Part shown: positions 21,450-30,077 of the stretch, in pieces
Numbering within the stretch: position 1 is the first letter of the stretch
Layout: each line of letters starts with the position of its first letter
Assembly: GCF_025558425.1 (NCBI RefSeq)
Contig: NZ_CP094718.1
Coordinates: 682,001-746,000 of the forward strand
Direction of reading: 5' to 3'
Length of the DNA: 64,000 nucleotides
Source of the DNA: Staphylococcus sp. IVB6240
GTDB taxonomy: Bacteria; Bacillota; Bacilli; Staphylococcales; Staphylococcaceae
The notes under the pieces: generated by a model
The model's input: only the letters and a program-made list of their open reading frames with translations
The model's database searches: none
Told to the model about the DNA's origin: nothing
Position numbers and translations under genes: made by a program

Positions 21450-22848
21450 GTGATGGCACCTCCAATTCATGCAACATGCCATCTGACACTTCAAAATGTC
21501 GTGATGGGTAGCGTTCAATAATATGTGGGTCATGTGTAATCATGATAATCGTTTGACCTTTTGCAACGCGCTCTTGGAATAGTGTAATTAATTTAAACGT
21601 ATTATGACTATCCAATCCAAATGTAGGTTCATCGAGTAAGATGACATCTGCATTGGTACTTAATGCAGTTGCGACACTCAGGCGTCTTTTTTGTCCCATT
21701 GAAAGCTCGAAAGGATGTTGTTTCGAAACATGCGCGAGATCAAGTAGTGCTAGCATTGCCTTCGTTTGCTCCTCAGCATGTTGCGGATCCATGTATTCAT
21801 AGTTCACAAAGATTTCATCGTAAACACTGTTTTGAATAAATTGGAGTTCTGGATTTTGATAAACCAAATATATATGACTGGCAGCATCACGTACTTTTTT
21901 TAATGTCTGTTGATTCCATTGCATTTTCCCTTGATAAGGAATCAATTGCATCATTGATTCGAATAACGTTGTTTTGCCCGTTCCATTTTTGCCAGTGATT
22001 GTTAACCATTCACCTGGATGAACTTCAAGCTCAGGAACATGATAGAGCATTTTTTTACTACGTTGGATAGCACCATCTTTGTATTTAAAATGGAAACTTT
22101 GTGATGATGTATCTTTAGTATGTGTTGGAGGAGGCGCGGAGTCCCATGCATGAGGATGCCATACACCATATTCCGTTAATACGTCCTCAAAATTTGCTAA
22201 TATCATGTCTGGCGTACCTTGTTGAATGATGCGACCGTGATGATCCATGAGAATAACACGATCAACGTAATCCCAAACATGCGCCACTTTATGTTCTACG
22301 ATTAATACCGTTTGATCGGCCCATAAGTCTTTGAGTAAGTCCCACAGATTTTGAGTTGCTTCGATATCTAACATCGCAGTTGGTTCATCCAAGAACAAAG
22401 TGTCTGCTTCCATTAATAACGTACCAGCAATGGCTAGTTTTTGTTTCATGCCACCACTTAATTGATTAATAGATTGTTTGGGATTGACATCAAGCTGTAC
22501 CTTTTTAAGTGCATCATGAATACGTTCATCCATCTCTTCTTGAGGCACTTGTTGATTTTCTAGTATGAACGCGAGTTCTTCGTTCACTTGTGGCATACAG
22601 AATTGAGAGTCTGGATCTTGGAAGATGACACCTGCATGGTAAGCTACCTCCAATTCATCATACTTCATTGGTAAATCAATGAGATCAGGTACAATGCCAC
22701 TTAATACATTGAGTAGCGTACTTTTACCAGAGCCAGATGGCCCAAGTAAGAGTACTTTTTCTTTATCTTTGATTTCGATATCGAGACCATCAAATATTTT
22801 AGTGGTTGCACTTGGATATTTTAGGCGTAGATTTTTTGCTTTAAGCAA
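21442..22848 (-). CDS. ykoD: ECF transporter fused ATPase (YkoD-like)
   Basis: The 468-residue protein contains two ABC ATPase domains, replacing the A and A' subunits of other ECF systems. First domain: Walker A LGPSGSGKST (about 35), signature LSGGMKQK, Walker B DTLFLDEPTAMLD. Second: ITGKNGTGKTT (about 285), signature LSMGQKRR, DVILLDEPTFGLD. Translation starts at TTG, 8 bases after GGAGAG; the encoded start MLKAKNLRLKYP is where the family begins. The stop overlaps the ykoC ATG. It lies 14 bases after ykoE. Confidence 0.92.
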   Translation of the reverse strand: MLKAKNLRLKYPSATTKIFDGLDIEIKDKEKVLLLGPSGSGKSTLLNVLSGIVPDLIDLPMKYDELEVAYHAGVIFQDPDSQFCMPQVNEELAFILENQQVPQEEMDERIHDALKKVQLDVNPKQSINQLSGGMKQKLAIAGTLLMEADTLFLDEPTAMLDIEATQNLWDLLKDLWADQTVLIVEHKVAHVWDYVDRVILMDHHGRIIQQGTPDMILANFEDVLTEYGVWHPHAWDSAPPPTHTKDTSSQSFHFKYKDGAIQRSKKMLYHVPELEVHPGEWLTITGKNGTGKTTLFESMMQLIPYQGKMQWNQQTLKKVRDAASHIYLVYQNPELQFIQNSVYDEIFVNYEYMDPQHAEEQTKAMLALLDLAHVSKQHPFELSMGQKRRLSVATALSTNADVILLDEPTFGLDSHNTFKLITLFQERVAKGQTIIMITHDPHIIERYPSRHFEVSDGMLHELEVPSHD

Positions 22849-22862
22849 TGTATGTTCTCTCC

Positions 22863-23438
22863 TTATAAGGAATCATAGTCGTCTTTAGATGCTGGTCTGA
22901 ATAACTTAGTGACACCTGTCTGATCAAGTGCTTTGACTAGATAATATGGAAAGGCACCTGCAAGTACGACACCACTAATGATACGGAAGACAATATAGAG
23001 GATAAGATTCCATTGTGCAACCTCACCTAAATAACCATAATACCAGTCAATTGGTAAACTAATGAGTGCAGCTGATAAACCTGCTAAAAGTGCAATCATA
23101 AATGAGCGTGAACGATAGCGAACGATTGCAAAAACAAGCTCACAAGCGAGACCTTGTAAAAGCGCATAGACAATCGTTGGAATATCAAAACGACCCATCA
23201 TAATTGTCTCACCAGCACCAGCTGCAAACTCAGCAAGTAATGCAATCCCCATTTTAGGAATGATAAGATATGCTACAACGGCTGCTGCGAACCACATACC
23301 GTATAAAAGTTGGTCAATTTGTAAACCTAATGGCTGAATCGTTTTAGTAACTACCCACCAAATGTTGTAAACCACACCGAAAATGACAGAGACTAGAACT
23401 GTCACGAGTATGTCTGATAATGTTAAGCCTTTTTTCAT
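22863..23438 (-). CDS. ykoE: ECF transporter S component for thiamine precursor (YkoE-like)
   Basis: YkoE is the substrate-binding membrane subunit thought to take up hydroxymethylpyrimidine or a related thiamine precursor. The 191 residues form about six helices, with WWVVTKTIQPLG and EFAAGAGETIMMGRFD as conserved segments. Substrate is inferred from the family and from the TPP riboswitch directly upstream. AGGAGG lies 9 bases before ATG. First gene of the ykoEDC operon. Confidence 0.9.
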   Translation of the reverse strand: MKKGLTLSDILVTVLVSVIFGVVYNIWWVVTKTIQPLGLQIDQLLYGMWFAAAVVAYLIIPKMGIALLAEFAAGAGETIMMGRFDIPTIVYALLQGLACELVFAIVRYRSRSFMIALLAGLSAALISLPIDWYYGYLGEVAQWNLILYIVFRIISGVVLAGAFPYYLVKALDQTGVTKLFRPASKDDYDSL

Positions 23439-23452
23439 TGTAAAGGACCTCC

Positions 23453-23493
23453 TAAAAAATAAAAACGCACACCCCTAGAGTAGGGATATGCGT
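23453..23493 (-). terminator. Riboswitch-controlled terminator before ykoE
   Basis: In minus-strand RNA, ACGCAUAUCCCUA-CUC-UAGGGGUGUGCGU forms a 13-bp stem, followed by a T-rich tract that runs straight into the AGGAGG ribosome site of ykoE. Its 3' arm repeats 11 bases of the aptamer (23468-23478 equals 23653-23663). Confidence 0.85.
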
Positions 23494-23583
23494 CGATCTA
23501 TGAACGAGGCTATAACTATTATTATGTAAGCAACTCAAATAAATGTGCGTCTCATTGCCGCAAATATTAAATATAAACGTCGT

Positions 23584-23668
23584 ACACTTTCCTCCGCTAG
23601 TATCACCTAGGTCAGGTACAAAGGGTTTGAGGATATTCCTCATCTCAGTTCTCACACCCCTAGTGCGT
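23584..23668 (-). ncRNA. TPP riboswitch aptamer (THI element)
   Basis: The minus-strand RNA carries the THI-box core in order: GGGGUGU, CUGAGA, ACCCUUUGUACCUGA, CUAGGUGAUACUAGCG and GAGGAAAG. P1 is formed by CACU and AGUG at the two ends. TPP binding is expected to favour the downstream terminator and stop ykoEDC expression when thiamine is plentiful. The aptamer lies about 90 bases before that terminator. Confidence 0.95.
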
Positions 23669-23689
23669 GCGTATTCAATTGATATAAAC

Positions 23690-23718
23690 AATGTACATGT
23701 CTCACAACAAAAAGTCAA
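23690..23718 (-). promoter_or_regulatory. Promoter of the TPP riboswitch-ykoEDC transcript
   Basis: TTGACT and TACATT are 17 bases apart, about 22 bases before the aptamer. The -35 box lies inside the 3' arm of the preceding gene's terminator. Confidence 0.65.
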
Positions 23719-23741
23719 GAGAATGAATGCCTCTTGACTTG
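23706..23741 (-). terminator. Terminator of the 43-residue protein gene
   Basis: AAGTCAAGAG and CTCTTGACTT pair around an 11-base loop, followed by four further T and TTGTTG on the minus strand, 12 bases after the stop. Confidence 0.75.
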
Positions 23742-23752
23742 ATATAAGAATA

Positions 23753-23884
23753 TTAATCTAACGTGCTTTGGATATCGTCTTTTGTTTTATCGATACCATC
23801 TTTTGCCTCATTAGCTTTATCTTTTAATTGTTCTTCTTTTTCTTTAGCTTGTTCAGCTGCTTTTTTTAAATCTTTTTCTGACAT
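23753..23884 (-). CDS. 43-residue charged helical protein, possible stress protein
   Basis: The short frame runs MSEKDLKKAAEQAKEKE through to DDIQSTLD, stop. It is almost entirely Lys, Glu, Asp, Ala and Gln with helical heptad-like spacing, no membrane segment and no cysteine. This resembles CsbD-type or other small general-stress proteins in character, but I see no clear family motif. AAGGAG lies 9 bases before ATG, a SigB-like promoter lies about 35 bases upstream, and it has its own terminator. All three signs support a real gene despite its size. Confidence 0.75.
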   Translation of the reverse strand: MSEKDLKKAAEQAKEKEEQLKDKANEAKDGIDKTKDDIQSTLD

Positions 23885-23920
23885 GATAAAACACTCCTTT
23901 AATTTTATTGTTAGTTATCT

Positions 23921-23945
23921 ATATCCGTTCTATGGGTTATTAAAC
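23921..23945 (-). promoter_or_regulatory. Candidate SigB promoter
   Basis: GTTTAA and GGATAT are 13 bases apart on the minus strand; the staphylococcal SigB consensus is GTTTAA-N12-14-GGGTAT, so there is one mismatch. It stands 37 bases before the ATG of the 43-residue protein. Confidence 0.55.
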
Positions 23946-24150
23946 ATGATTTTTGGAGTTTTTTTAGTATGTGGATGATTGGAGGACTAAAGCAACTTTC
24001 TCATTATTCGGTTGATGAGTTTAATCTAACTAACACACATTTAAAATGATTTTGACTATCACAAATTTATAGTCATACTAGAGACTGAATTTAATCAATT
24101 ATAAAGACATCAGACAATTGTTCATATATAATAATTTATGAGGTGAGAGG

Positions 24151-25470
24151 ATGTCCTTTTTTAATAAGTACACCGAAGTGATTTATTCCTATATTATAGG
24201 TGCGCTTGCAATATTGCTGAGTATTATTATTTTCGTAAATATACCGCTTATTGAACAACTCAACTCAGGTAAACATCATGTATCTCGTATTGATAATGTT
24301 TGGGATTTTATCATGACCTTTTTCCATGAGATTATCCGTGTAATGAGTAAATACATTGGAGAGTTCCCATTAGTGAGTGGTTTGATTATACTGGCATTTG
24401 GGATTCTAATGTTAGTGATTGCAAGAGTTTTAACCAATACAACACGATTTGATTACGACATATCGATCTTTTTCCTATTAATCGGTATTATTTTCTTCGT
24501 ATTAACATTAATTTTTATGTCACAAGTCTATGGGATTTTAGCATTTATTTTTATTTTCCCATTTTTAATTCATATTGGTTATATTACTTTTAAAGATGAA
24601 CTTAATCCATTGCACCGAAAGCAACACTACTTGTGGTTGATTTTTGGATATGGTATTAGTTATGTATTTACACAATTAGCGTTATATTCACGACTTGAAG
24701 GACGAGAAGTAGCACCCATTGATGTGCTGAGTATTAATACTTTCTTTTTAGTGTTATGGCTACTGGGTCAAATGGCAATATGGAACTTCTTGTTTTTACG
24801 TCGTTCTTTACCTGTCTTTCATGAAGAGTTGGATGAGGCAGCCAGCCAATATTTACGCAGCAAAAAATATCAATATAGTGATCAGTCTAAAGTGCAGTTT
24901 AAAGATATTCAAAACCGTACATCTGAGTTCACGCATGATATTTCGCACCGTACGCGTCGTAGTATTAATATTGAAAAGATACGTACGAAAAGAGATCACA
25001 TTAAAGAAAAATGGTTTGGTTGGACGAAGCTTGAAGAAGATGATATTCCATCTTTCTTACGTAAACGACCAAAATGGTTCAAGAGAGCTTACGTTAATAT
25101 CGCATGTGGTGTGATTTTATTTTTCTTCATACTACTTGAATTTAATAATCGTAACTCATTATTTGCATCAGGTGACTGGCAATTGTCACAAACACAGTAT
25201 GTCTATGAGTGGATCAGTTTGTTGTTACTACTTCTCATTGCGATTGCATACATTGTGACATCAGTGACATTTATGCTTAGAGGAAAGCACTACTATTTAC
25301 AATTGTTTATGATTAGTATTCTATTCTTTAAGTTAATTACAGAATATGTTGTGATTCTATTCCATGGATTGTTATTATCTATTTTCATCACACCAATTCT
25401 CGTATTGATGCTAATACCAGCAACGATTGCTTTCATATTGCAATTGCGTCAACCAGCGACAAAAGAATAG
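24151..25470 (+). CDS. auxA: Polytopic membrane protein, AuxA-like
   Basis: This 439-residue protein has about six membrane helices in the first 215 residues, a highly charged cytoplasmic segment (about 220-310, rich in Arg/Lys/Glu), then three or four helices to the C terminus. The position (after ykoEDC, before an RlmI-like gene and ptsHI) is that of S. aureus auxA (SAUSA300_0980 as I recall), a membrane factor that stabilises lipoteichoic acid and affects beta-lactam tolerance. The symbol rests on synteny and topology; no catalytic motif is visible. GAGGTGAGAGG precedes the ATG. Single gene with its own terminator. Confidence 0.75.
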   Translation: MSFFNKYTEVIYSYIIGALAILLSIIIFVNIPLIEQLNSGKHHVSRIDNVWDFIMTFFHEIIRVMSKYIGEFPLVSGLIILAFGILMLVIARVLTNTTRFDYDISIFFLLIGIIFFVLTLIFMSQVYGILAFIFIFPFLIHIGYITFKDELNPLHRKQHYLWLIFGYGISYVFTQLALYSRLEGREVAPIDVLSINTFFLVLWLLGQMAIWNFLFLRRSLPVFHEELDEAASQYLRSKKYQYSDQSKVQFKDIQNRTSEFTHDISHRTRRSINIEKIRTKRDHIKEKWFGWTKLEEDDIPSFLRKRPKWFKRAYVNIACGVILFFFILLEFNNRNSLFASGDWQLSQTQYVYEWISLLLLLLIAIAYIVTSVTFMLRGKHYYLQLFMISILFFKLITEYVVILFHGLLLSIFITPILVLMLIPATIAFILQLRQPATKE

Positions 25471-25476
25471 GAACGA

Positions 25477-25517
25477 TAGAGAGTGGGAGAGAAATCTCTC
25501 GCTCTTTTTTATTTTTA
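25477..25517 (+). terminator. Intrinsic terminator of auxA
   Basis: An AGAGTGGGAGAGA / TCTCTCGCTCT stem with two internal mismatches precedes a T-rich tract. Confidence 0.7.
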
Positions 25518-25610
25518 GTATTAAGATAGGGGGAATCTTTTACATAAATCGATTTCTGATCTAATCACGTGTTAAGATAGAAAAGAATTCATTGAGGAAA
25601 GGCTGATAAA

Positions 25611-26783
25611 ATGAAAACAGCAATTTTAAATAGCGGGAAAGAAACGAAATATTTCAACGGCTATCCACTGATTGAAGAAGAGGATATTTATCAACAGAGA
25701 TCGTTGAAAAGTGGTGATGTATTCCATCTTAAAACAGATAAAGGCGTTTATATCGCAACTGGATATGTCGGTCATCAGCATAAAGGACTTGGTTGGGTCT
25801 TGTCATACGATGAAAATGAAGATATTGATCAAGCATTTTTTGAAAATTTATTTGAAGCAGCAAAACAAGAGCGTGACTATTATTATCATATTGATGGCAC
25901 AAATACATTTCGATTATTGAATGGAGAAGGAGATGGCATAGGTGGATTAACAATCGATAACTATAATGGCCATCTTTTAATTCAGTGGTACTCACGTGGT
26001 ATCTATGCTTTTCGTGATGATATCATTGCTGCGGCTACGTCTGTTTTTGACTATACATCAATTTATGAAAAAACACGCTTTAAAGATTCAGATATTGAAG
26101 GTGGCTTTGTAATGGGGGAAGCACCTGAATTTCCTATCGTCATTGAAGAAAACTTCACTTTTTATAACGTCCATTTAGATGATGGACCGATGACAGGTAT
26201 TTTCTTAGATCAAAAAGAAGTTCGTAAAAAAATACGTGACTATTATAGTACGGAAAGACATGTTCTTAATTTATTTAGTTATACAGGTGCTTTTTCAGTC
26301 ATTGCAGCTGGTCAAGCAGAACAAACAACAAGTGTAGACCTTGCAAACCGTTCACGCCCGATGACTGAAGAGAATTTCGGTTTGAATGGGATCGATCCGA
26401 AAACACAATCTTTATATGTGATGGATACATTTGATTACTTTAAGTATGCCGAACGCCACAACTTATCATTTGACACAATTGTCATTGACCCACCTAGTTT
26501 TGCTAGAAATAAGAAAAAAACATTCTCAGTGATGAAAGACTACGACAAACTGATTGAAGGTGCCTTACCTATACTAAACGAGCGTGGCACACTTGTATTG
26601 AGTACGAATCATAGTATGTATACGCTAAAAGCATTTAAGAATATGATCAAAAAAACATTGTCTGATAAAGGTCTCTCATATCAGATTGATGAGGTCATGG
26701 GCTTGCCAAAAGACTTTAAAACGCATCCACACTATAAGCCATCTAAATATTTAAAAGTTGTTTTTGTTACTTTGATGGATTAA
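25611..26783 (+). CDS. Class I rRNA methyltransferase, RlmI-like with PUA domain
   Basis: The 390-residue protein has an N-terminal PUA-type RNA-binding domain (about 1-75) and an EEHI-like central region with RLLNGEGDGIGGLTID. The Rossmann methyltransferase domain shows motif I VLNLFSYTGAFSVIAAG (about 215), motif II SVDLANRS and motif IV VIDPPSFARNK. It matches the RlmI (23S rRNA m5C1962) family in architecture. However, the motif VI cysteine of E. coli RlmI (FSCSGLM) is replaced by LSTNHSMYT, and no other nearby Cys is present. The target base is therefore uncertain. Start at ATG 25611 after GAGGAAAGG. Confidence 0.85.
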   Translation: MKTAILNSGKETKYFNGYPLIEEEDIYQQRSLKSGDVFHLKTDKGVYIATGYVGHQHKGLGWVLSYDENEDIDQAFFENLFEAAKQERDYYYHIDGTNTFRLLNGEGDGIGGLTIDNYNGHLLIQWYSRGIYAFRDDIIAAATSVFDYTSIYEKTRFKDSDIEGGFVMGEAPEFPIVIEENFTFYNVHLDDGPMTGIFLDQKEVRKKIRDYYSTERHVLNLFSYTGAFSVIAAGQAEQTTSVDLANRSRPMTEENFGLNGIDPKTQSLYVMDTFDYFKYAERHNLSFDTIVIDPPSFARNKKKTFSVMKDYDKLIEGALPILNERGTLVLSTNHSMYTLKAFKNMIKKTLSDKGLSYQIDEVMGLPKDFKTHPHYKPSKYLKVVFVTLMD

Positions 26784-26837
26784 ATACCTTTAAAAGGGGT
26801 ATAAGATAGGGTCTTATACACGAAAGGTGGATGAATC

Positions 26838-27368
26838 ATGAAATTAACAAATAAAGTGACAGAACTTGTAGGTAATAAAGTATTTAATATAGAAAAAATA
26901 AAAAATAAACATGTGTTACCACAAACAAATGAAGAAGTGGCAGAGCGCAGAATTCAAGCAGAAAATATAGTTAAAAAGAAAGCGATGTTATCTTCAGGTG
27001 CAACAATTGTGCCGATTCCAGGATTTGACTTTGGTGTTGATATGAAGTTGATGAAAGATGTTATAGAAGATATCAATAAACTATATGGCTTGGATCACAA
27101 ACAAGTAAATAAAATGAGTGATGACATGAAAGACCGTATTGTCATGGCAGCAGGTATTCAAGGTAGTCAGTTGATTGGTAAAAAGGTCTCAGATGGCTTG
27201 ATGAAAGTATTGATTCGTGATGTGGCGAAACGTACGGCTGCCAAACAAACAAGATGGTTCCCTGTCGTAGGTCAAGTAGTTTCAGCATCTCTCAGTTATT
27301 ACTTCATGAACAAAGTAGGTAAAGAGCATATTCAGAAATGTGAAAATGTTGTCAAGTCTCTATTATAA
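26838..27368 (+). CDS. DUF697-type protein of unknown function
   Basis: This 176-residue protein has the two hydrophobic hairpin segments typical of DUF697/YcjF-like domains: AMLSSGATIVPIPGFDFGVD (about 55-74) and TRWFPVVGQVVSASLSYYFM (about 138-157). Basic helices lie between them. It probably associates with the membrane. It lies 54 bases after the methyltransferase gene with AAAGGTGG upstream, so the two may be cotranscribed. A homologue sits at the same place before ptsH in S. aureus. Function not known. Confidence 0.75.
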   Translation: MKLTNKVTELVGNKVFNIEKIKNKHVLPQTNEEVAERRIQAENIVKKKAMLSSGATIVPIPGFDFGVDMKLMKDVIEDINKLYGLDHKQVNKMSDDMKDRIVMAAGIQGSQLIGKKVSDGLMKVLIRDVAKRTAAKQTRWFPVVGQVVSASLSYYFMNKVGKEHIQKCENVVKSLL

Positions 27369-27425
27369 TTTGTTCGATAATTTGTAAAAAAACAGCAAAC
27401 ATGCGACATGATAATGGTTTCACAA

Positions 27426-27454
27426 TTGAATTTACGTGCTAATTTTGGTAATGT
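27426..27454 (+). promoter_or_regulatory. Candidate promoter of ptsHI
   Basis: TTGAAT and TAATGT are 17 bases apart, about 68 bases before the ptsH ATG. The -10 match is moderate. Confidence 0.4.
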
Positions 27455-27521
27455 TAAGGCATGTAGCGAAGTTAAATAGCTTATGCTAAAAATTAAAGCA
27501 ATAGAAGGAGTAAGATATAAG

Positions 27522-27788
27522 ATGGAACAACAATCATATGTAATTATTGACGAAACAGGAATTCACGCACGTCCAGCAACTATGCTAGTACAAACTGCTT
27601 CAAAATTTGAATCAGATGTACAATTAGAATACAATGCGAAAAAAGTAAACTTAAAATCAATTATGGGTGTTATGAGCTTAGGTGTTGGTAAAGACGCTGA
27701 AATTACAATCTACGCAGATGGTAGCGACGAAAAAGAAGCAATTGCAGCAATTACTGAAGTCTTATCAAAAGAAGGTTTGACAAAATAA
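27522..27788 (+). CDS. ptsH: Phosphocarrier protein HPr
   Basis: HPr relays phosphate from enzyme I to sugar-specific IIA proteins and, when phosphorylated on serine, is the CcpA corepressor. The 88 residues contain the active His15 in ETGIHARPA and the regulatory Ser46 in [11 protein letters not shown]. The start at 27522 follows GAAGGAG by 9 bases; an ATG 13 codons upstream is not in the family. The TAA stop shares one base with the ptsI ATG. Confidence 0.97.
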   Translation: MEQQSYVIIDETGIHARPATMLVQTASKFESDVQLEYNAKKVNLKSIMGVMSLGVGKDAEITIYADGSDEKEAIAAITEVLSKEGLTK

Positions 27789-29506
27789 TGTCATCATTAA
27801 ATAAGGGAATTGCAGCTTCTGAGGGTGTTGCTATTGCCAAAGCGTATATGCTCGTAGAACCCGATTTAAGTTATAGTCAAGAGACAACAGAAGATCAATC
27901 TACTGAAGTTGAAAAATTCAATAATGCATTAAACAATGCCAAAATTGAATTAACAAAAATCAGAAATAATGCGGAAGAACAATTAGGGCCAGATAAGGCT
28001 GCTATTTTTGATGCGCATTTATTAGTATTAGATGATCCTGAATTAATCAACCCAATTAAAGCAATGATTAAAGGTGATAAAGCAAGTGCACCACATGCAT
28101 TAACAACAGTGACGCAAAACTTCATCACAATCTTTGAATCAATGAATAATGAGTATATGAAAGAGCGTGCAGCGGATATCCGTGACGTATCTAAACGTGT
28201 ACTTGCACATATCTTAGGTGTTGAATTACCAAATCCAAGTATTATTGATGAGAGTGTTGTTATTGTCGCACATGACTTAACACCTTCTGATACAGCACAA
28301 TTGAACAAACAATATGTGCAAGGATTTGTAACAAATATTGGTGGTCGTACATCACACTCAGCGATTATGAGCCGTTCATTAGAAATTCCAGCGGTTGTTG
28401 GTACAAAATCAATTACTGAATCTGTAAAACAAGGTGACATGATTATTGTCGATGGTTTAACAGGTGACGTTATCGTGAACCCTTCACAAGATGAAGTACG
28501 TGCATACCAACAAAAACGTGATATGTACTTTGAAGGTCGCGAAGCATTGAAACAACTTCGTGATGAACCATCAACGACAATCGATGGAAAACATGTTGAA
28601 TTAGCTGCAAACATTGGGACACCTAACGACTTAGAAGGTGTTAAAAACAATGGTGCAGAAGGTATCGGTCTATATCGTACAGAATTCTTGTACATGGGTC
28701 GTGACAACATGCCATCAGAAGATGAACAATTCGAAGCATACAAAAAAGTATTAGAAGAAATGGACGGTAAGCGTGTCGTTGTTCGTACGCTTGATATTGG
28801 TGGAGATAAAGAGCTACCATACTTAAATCTTCCTGAAGAAATGAACCCATTCTTAGGATACCGTGCGATTCGTTTATGTTTAGATCAACCTGAAATTTTC
28901 CGTCCACAATTGCGTGCATTATTACGCGCATCTGTATACGGTAAATTGAACATTATGTTCCCAATGGTTGCGACTGTTCAAGAGTTCCGTGATGCAAAAG
29001 CATTATTACTTGAAGAAAAAGAAAACTTAAAGCGTGAAGGTGTGGAAGTAAGCGATGATATCGAATTAGGTATCATGGTGGAAATTCCATCAACAGCTGC
29101 TTTAGCTGATATCTTTGCGAAAGAAGTTGACTTCTTCAGTATCGGTACAAACGACTTAATCCAATATACAATGGCGGCAGACCGTATGTCTGAGCGTGTA
29201 TCTTATTTATACCAACCATATAACCCATCTATTTTACGTCTTGTGAAACAAGTTATTGACGCGTCTCATAAAGAAGGTAAATGGACAGGTATGTGTGGTG
29301 AAATGGCTGGCGATGAAACAGCAATTCCATTATTGCTTGGTTTAGGATTAGACGAGTTCTCAATGAGTGCAACGTCAATCTTAAAAGCACGTCGTCAAAT
29401 TAAAGGTTTAAGCACAACTGAAATGACACAATTAGCTGATCGTGCAATGAACTGTGCGACAGTGGATGAAGTCATTACACTTGTAAACGATGCGACTTCA
29501 AAATAA
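27788..29506 (+). CDS. ptsI: PTS enzyme I
   Basis: Enzyme I takes phosphate from phosphoenolpyruvate and passes it to HPr. The 572-residue protein has the phosphohistidine motif [18 protein letters not shown] near 185-202, the PEP-binding domain with [24 protein letters not shown], and the C-terminal [12 protein letters not shown] and GMCGEMAGD with the active-site Cys. It overlaps ptsH by one base. It serves every PTS in the cell, including the galactitol-type system at the end of this window. Confidence 0.97.
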   Translation: MSSLNKGIAASEGVAIAKAYMLVEPDLSYSQETTEDQSTEVEKFNNALNNAKIELTKIRNNAEEQLGPDKAAIFDAHLLVLDDPELINPIKAMIKGDKASAPHALTTVTQNFITIFESMNNEYMKERAADIRDVSKRVLAHILGVELPNPSIIDESVVIVAHDLTPSDTAQLNKQYVQGFVTNIGGRTSHSAIMSRSLEIPAVVGTKSITESVKQGDMIIVDGLTGDVIVNPSQDEVRAYQQKRDMYFEGREALKQLRDEPSTTIDGKHVELAANIGTPNDLEGVKNNGAEGIGLYRTEFLYMGRDNMPSEDEQFEAYKKVLEEMDGKRVVVRTLDIGGDKELPYLNLPEEMNPFLGYRAIRLCLDQPEIFRPQLRALLRASVYGKLNIMFPMVATVQEFRDAKALLLEEKENLKREGVEVSDDIELGIMVEIPSTAALADIFAKEVDFFSIGTNDLIQYTMAADRMSERVSYLYQPYNPSILRLVKQVIDASHKEGKWTGMCGEMAGDETAIPLLLGLGLDEFSMSATSILKARRQIKGLSTTEMTQLADRAMNCATVDEVITLVNDATSK

Positions 29507-29507
29507 A

Positions 29508-29547
29508 GCAAAAAACCTGAGATGATTGTTCATCTCAGGTTTTTTCA
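29508..29547 (+). terminator. Terminator shared by ptsHI and the glutaredoxin-like gene
   Basis: AAAAAACCTGAGATGA and TCATCTCAGGTTTTTT form a perfect 16-bp stem with a 4-base loop and serve as a terminator in both directions. Confidence 0.92.
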
Positions 29548-29554
29548 TGTTTAT

Positions 29555-29782
29555 TTAAAGGCCTAATTTTTGATTGAGCTTGTCCATATCCACTTGGTAC
29601 ATAGGTTCATCATCAAGTAAAATAAACGGTGTGGCAAATGCATCATGGTCAATCATTTCATTGCGATATGTTGAATCTGCAATATTACGTTCCTCAAATG
29701 CCACTTGATGTTCTGTTAAGTAATTTTTTACAAATGTACAAGGTGGACAATCATTTTGTGTATAAATAATTACGTTCGTCAT
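29555..29782 (-). CDS. Glutaredoxin / NrdH-like thiol redox protein
   Basis: This 75-residue thioredoxin-fold protein has the redox motif CPPC (VIIYTQNDCPPCTFVKNYL) at about 12-15 and the cis-Pro region ATPFILLDD, followed by a short C-terminal helix. It probably reduces disulfides in the cytoplasm; the electron donor and target cannot be read. I started at ATG 29780-29782 (MTNVII) with GAGGTG close upstream; a TTG 4 codons earlier overlaps the ribosome site. In S. aureus the equivalent gene is followed by cydAB, which are not here. Confidence 0.85.
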   Translation of the reverse strand: MTNVIIYTQNDCPPCTFVKNYLTEHQVAFEERNIADSTYRNEMIDHDAFATPFILLDDEPMYQVDMDKLNQKLGL

Positions 29783-30077
29783 TTGACACCTCAAAATATA
29801 AAAGATAATGATAAATCAACGTTAACTTAACATAGTTGATCTGCAGTGGTCAATAGATGTTACTTAGCTTATGATTCGGATTAATGATACATAGTGTTTT
29901 TGAAAATAGCATAGTTAGTGTGATATCGGTGTAGACTTTCAATGTAAAGGTGTCAGTTACATTTGACAAGATGAAACGAAGGGTGGAAAATAAATATATT
30001 CATTAGATGAAATCAGAATTTAAATAAACTTAAACAGAACTTTTTAGAAATTGCATAAAAATGGTGGAGGTTCAATC

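Noticed and set aside
23452..23718. 88-codon frame across the ykoE leader
   Set aside because: It coincides with the TPP aptamer and terminator, which fully explain the region.
27895..28743. 282-codon open frame antisense to ptsI
   Set aside because: It is the mirror of a strongly conserved gene, has no ribosome site or family motif, and its Ser/Cys-rich content is what reversed codons of ptsI give.
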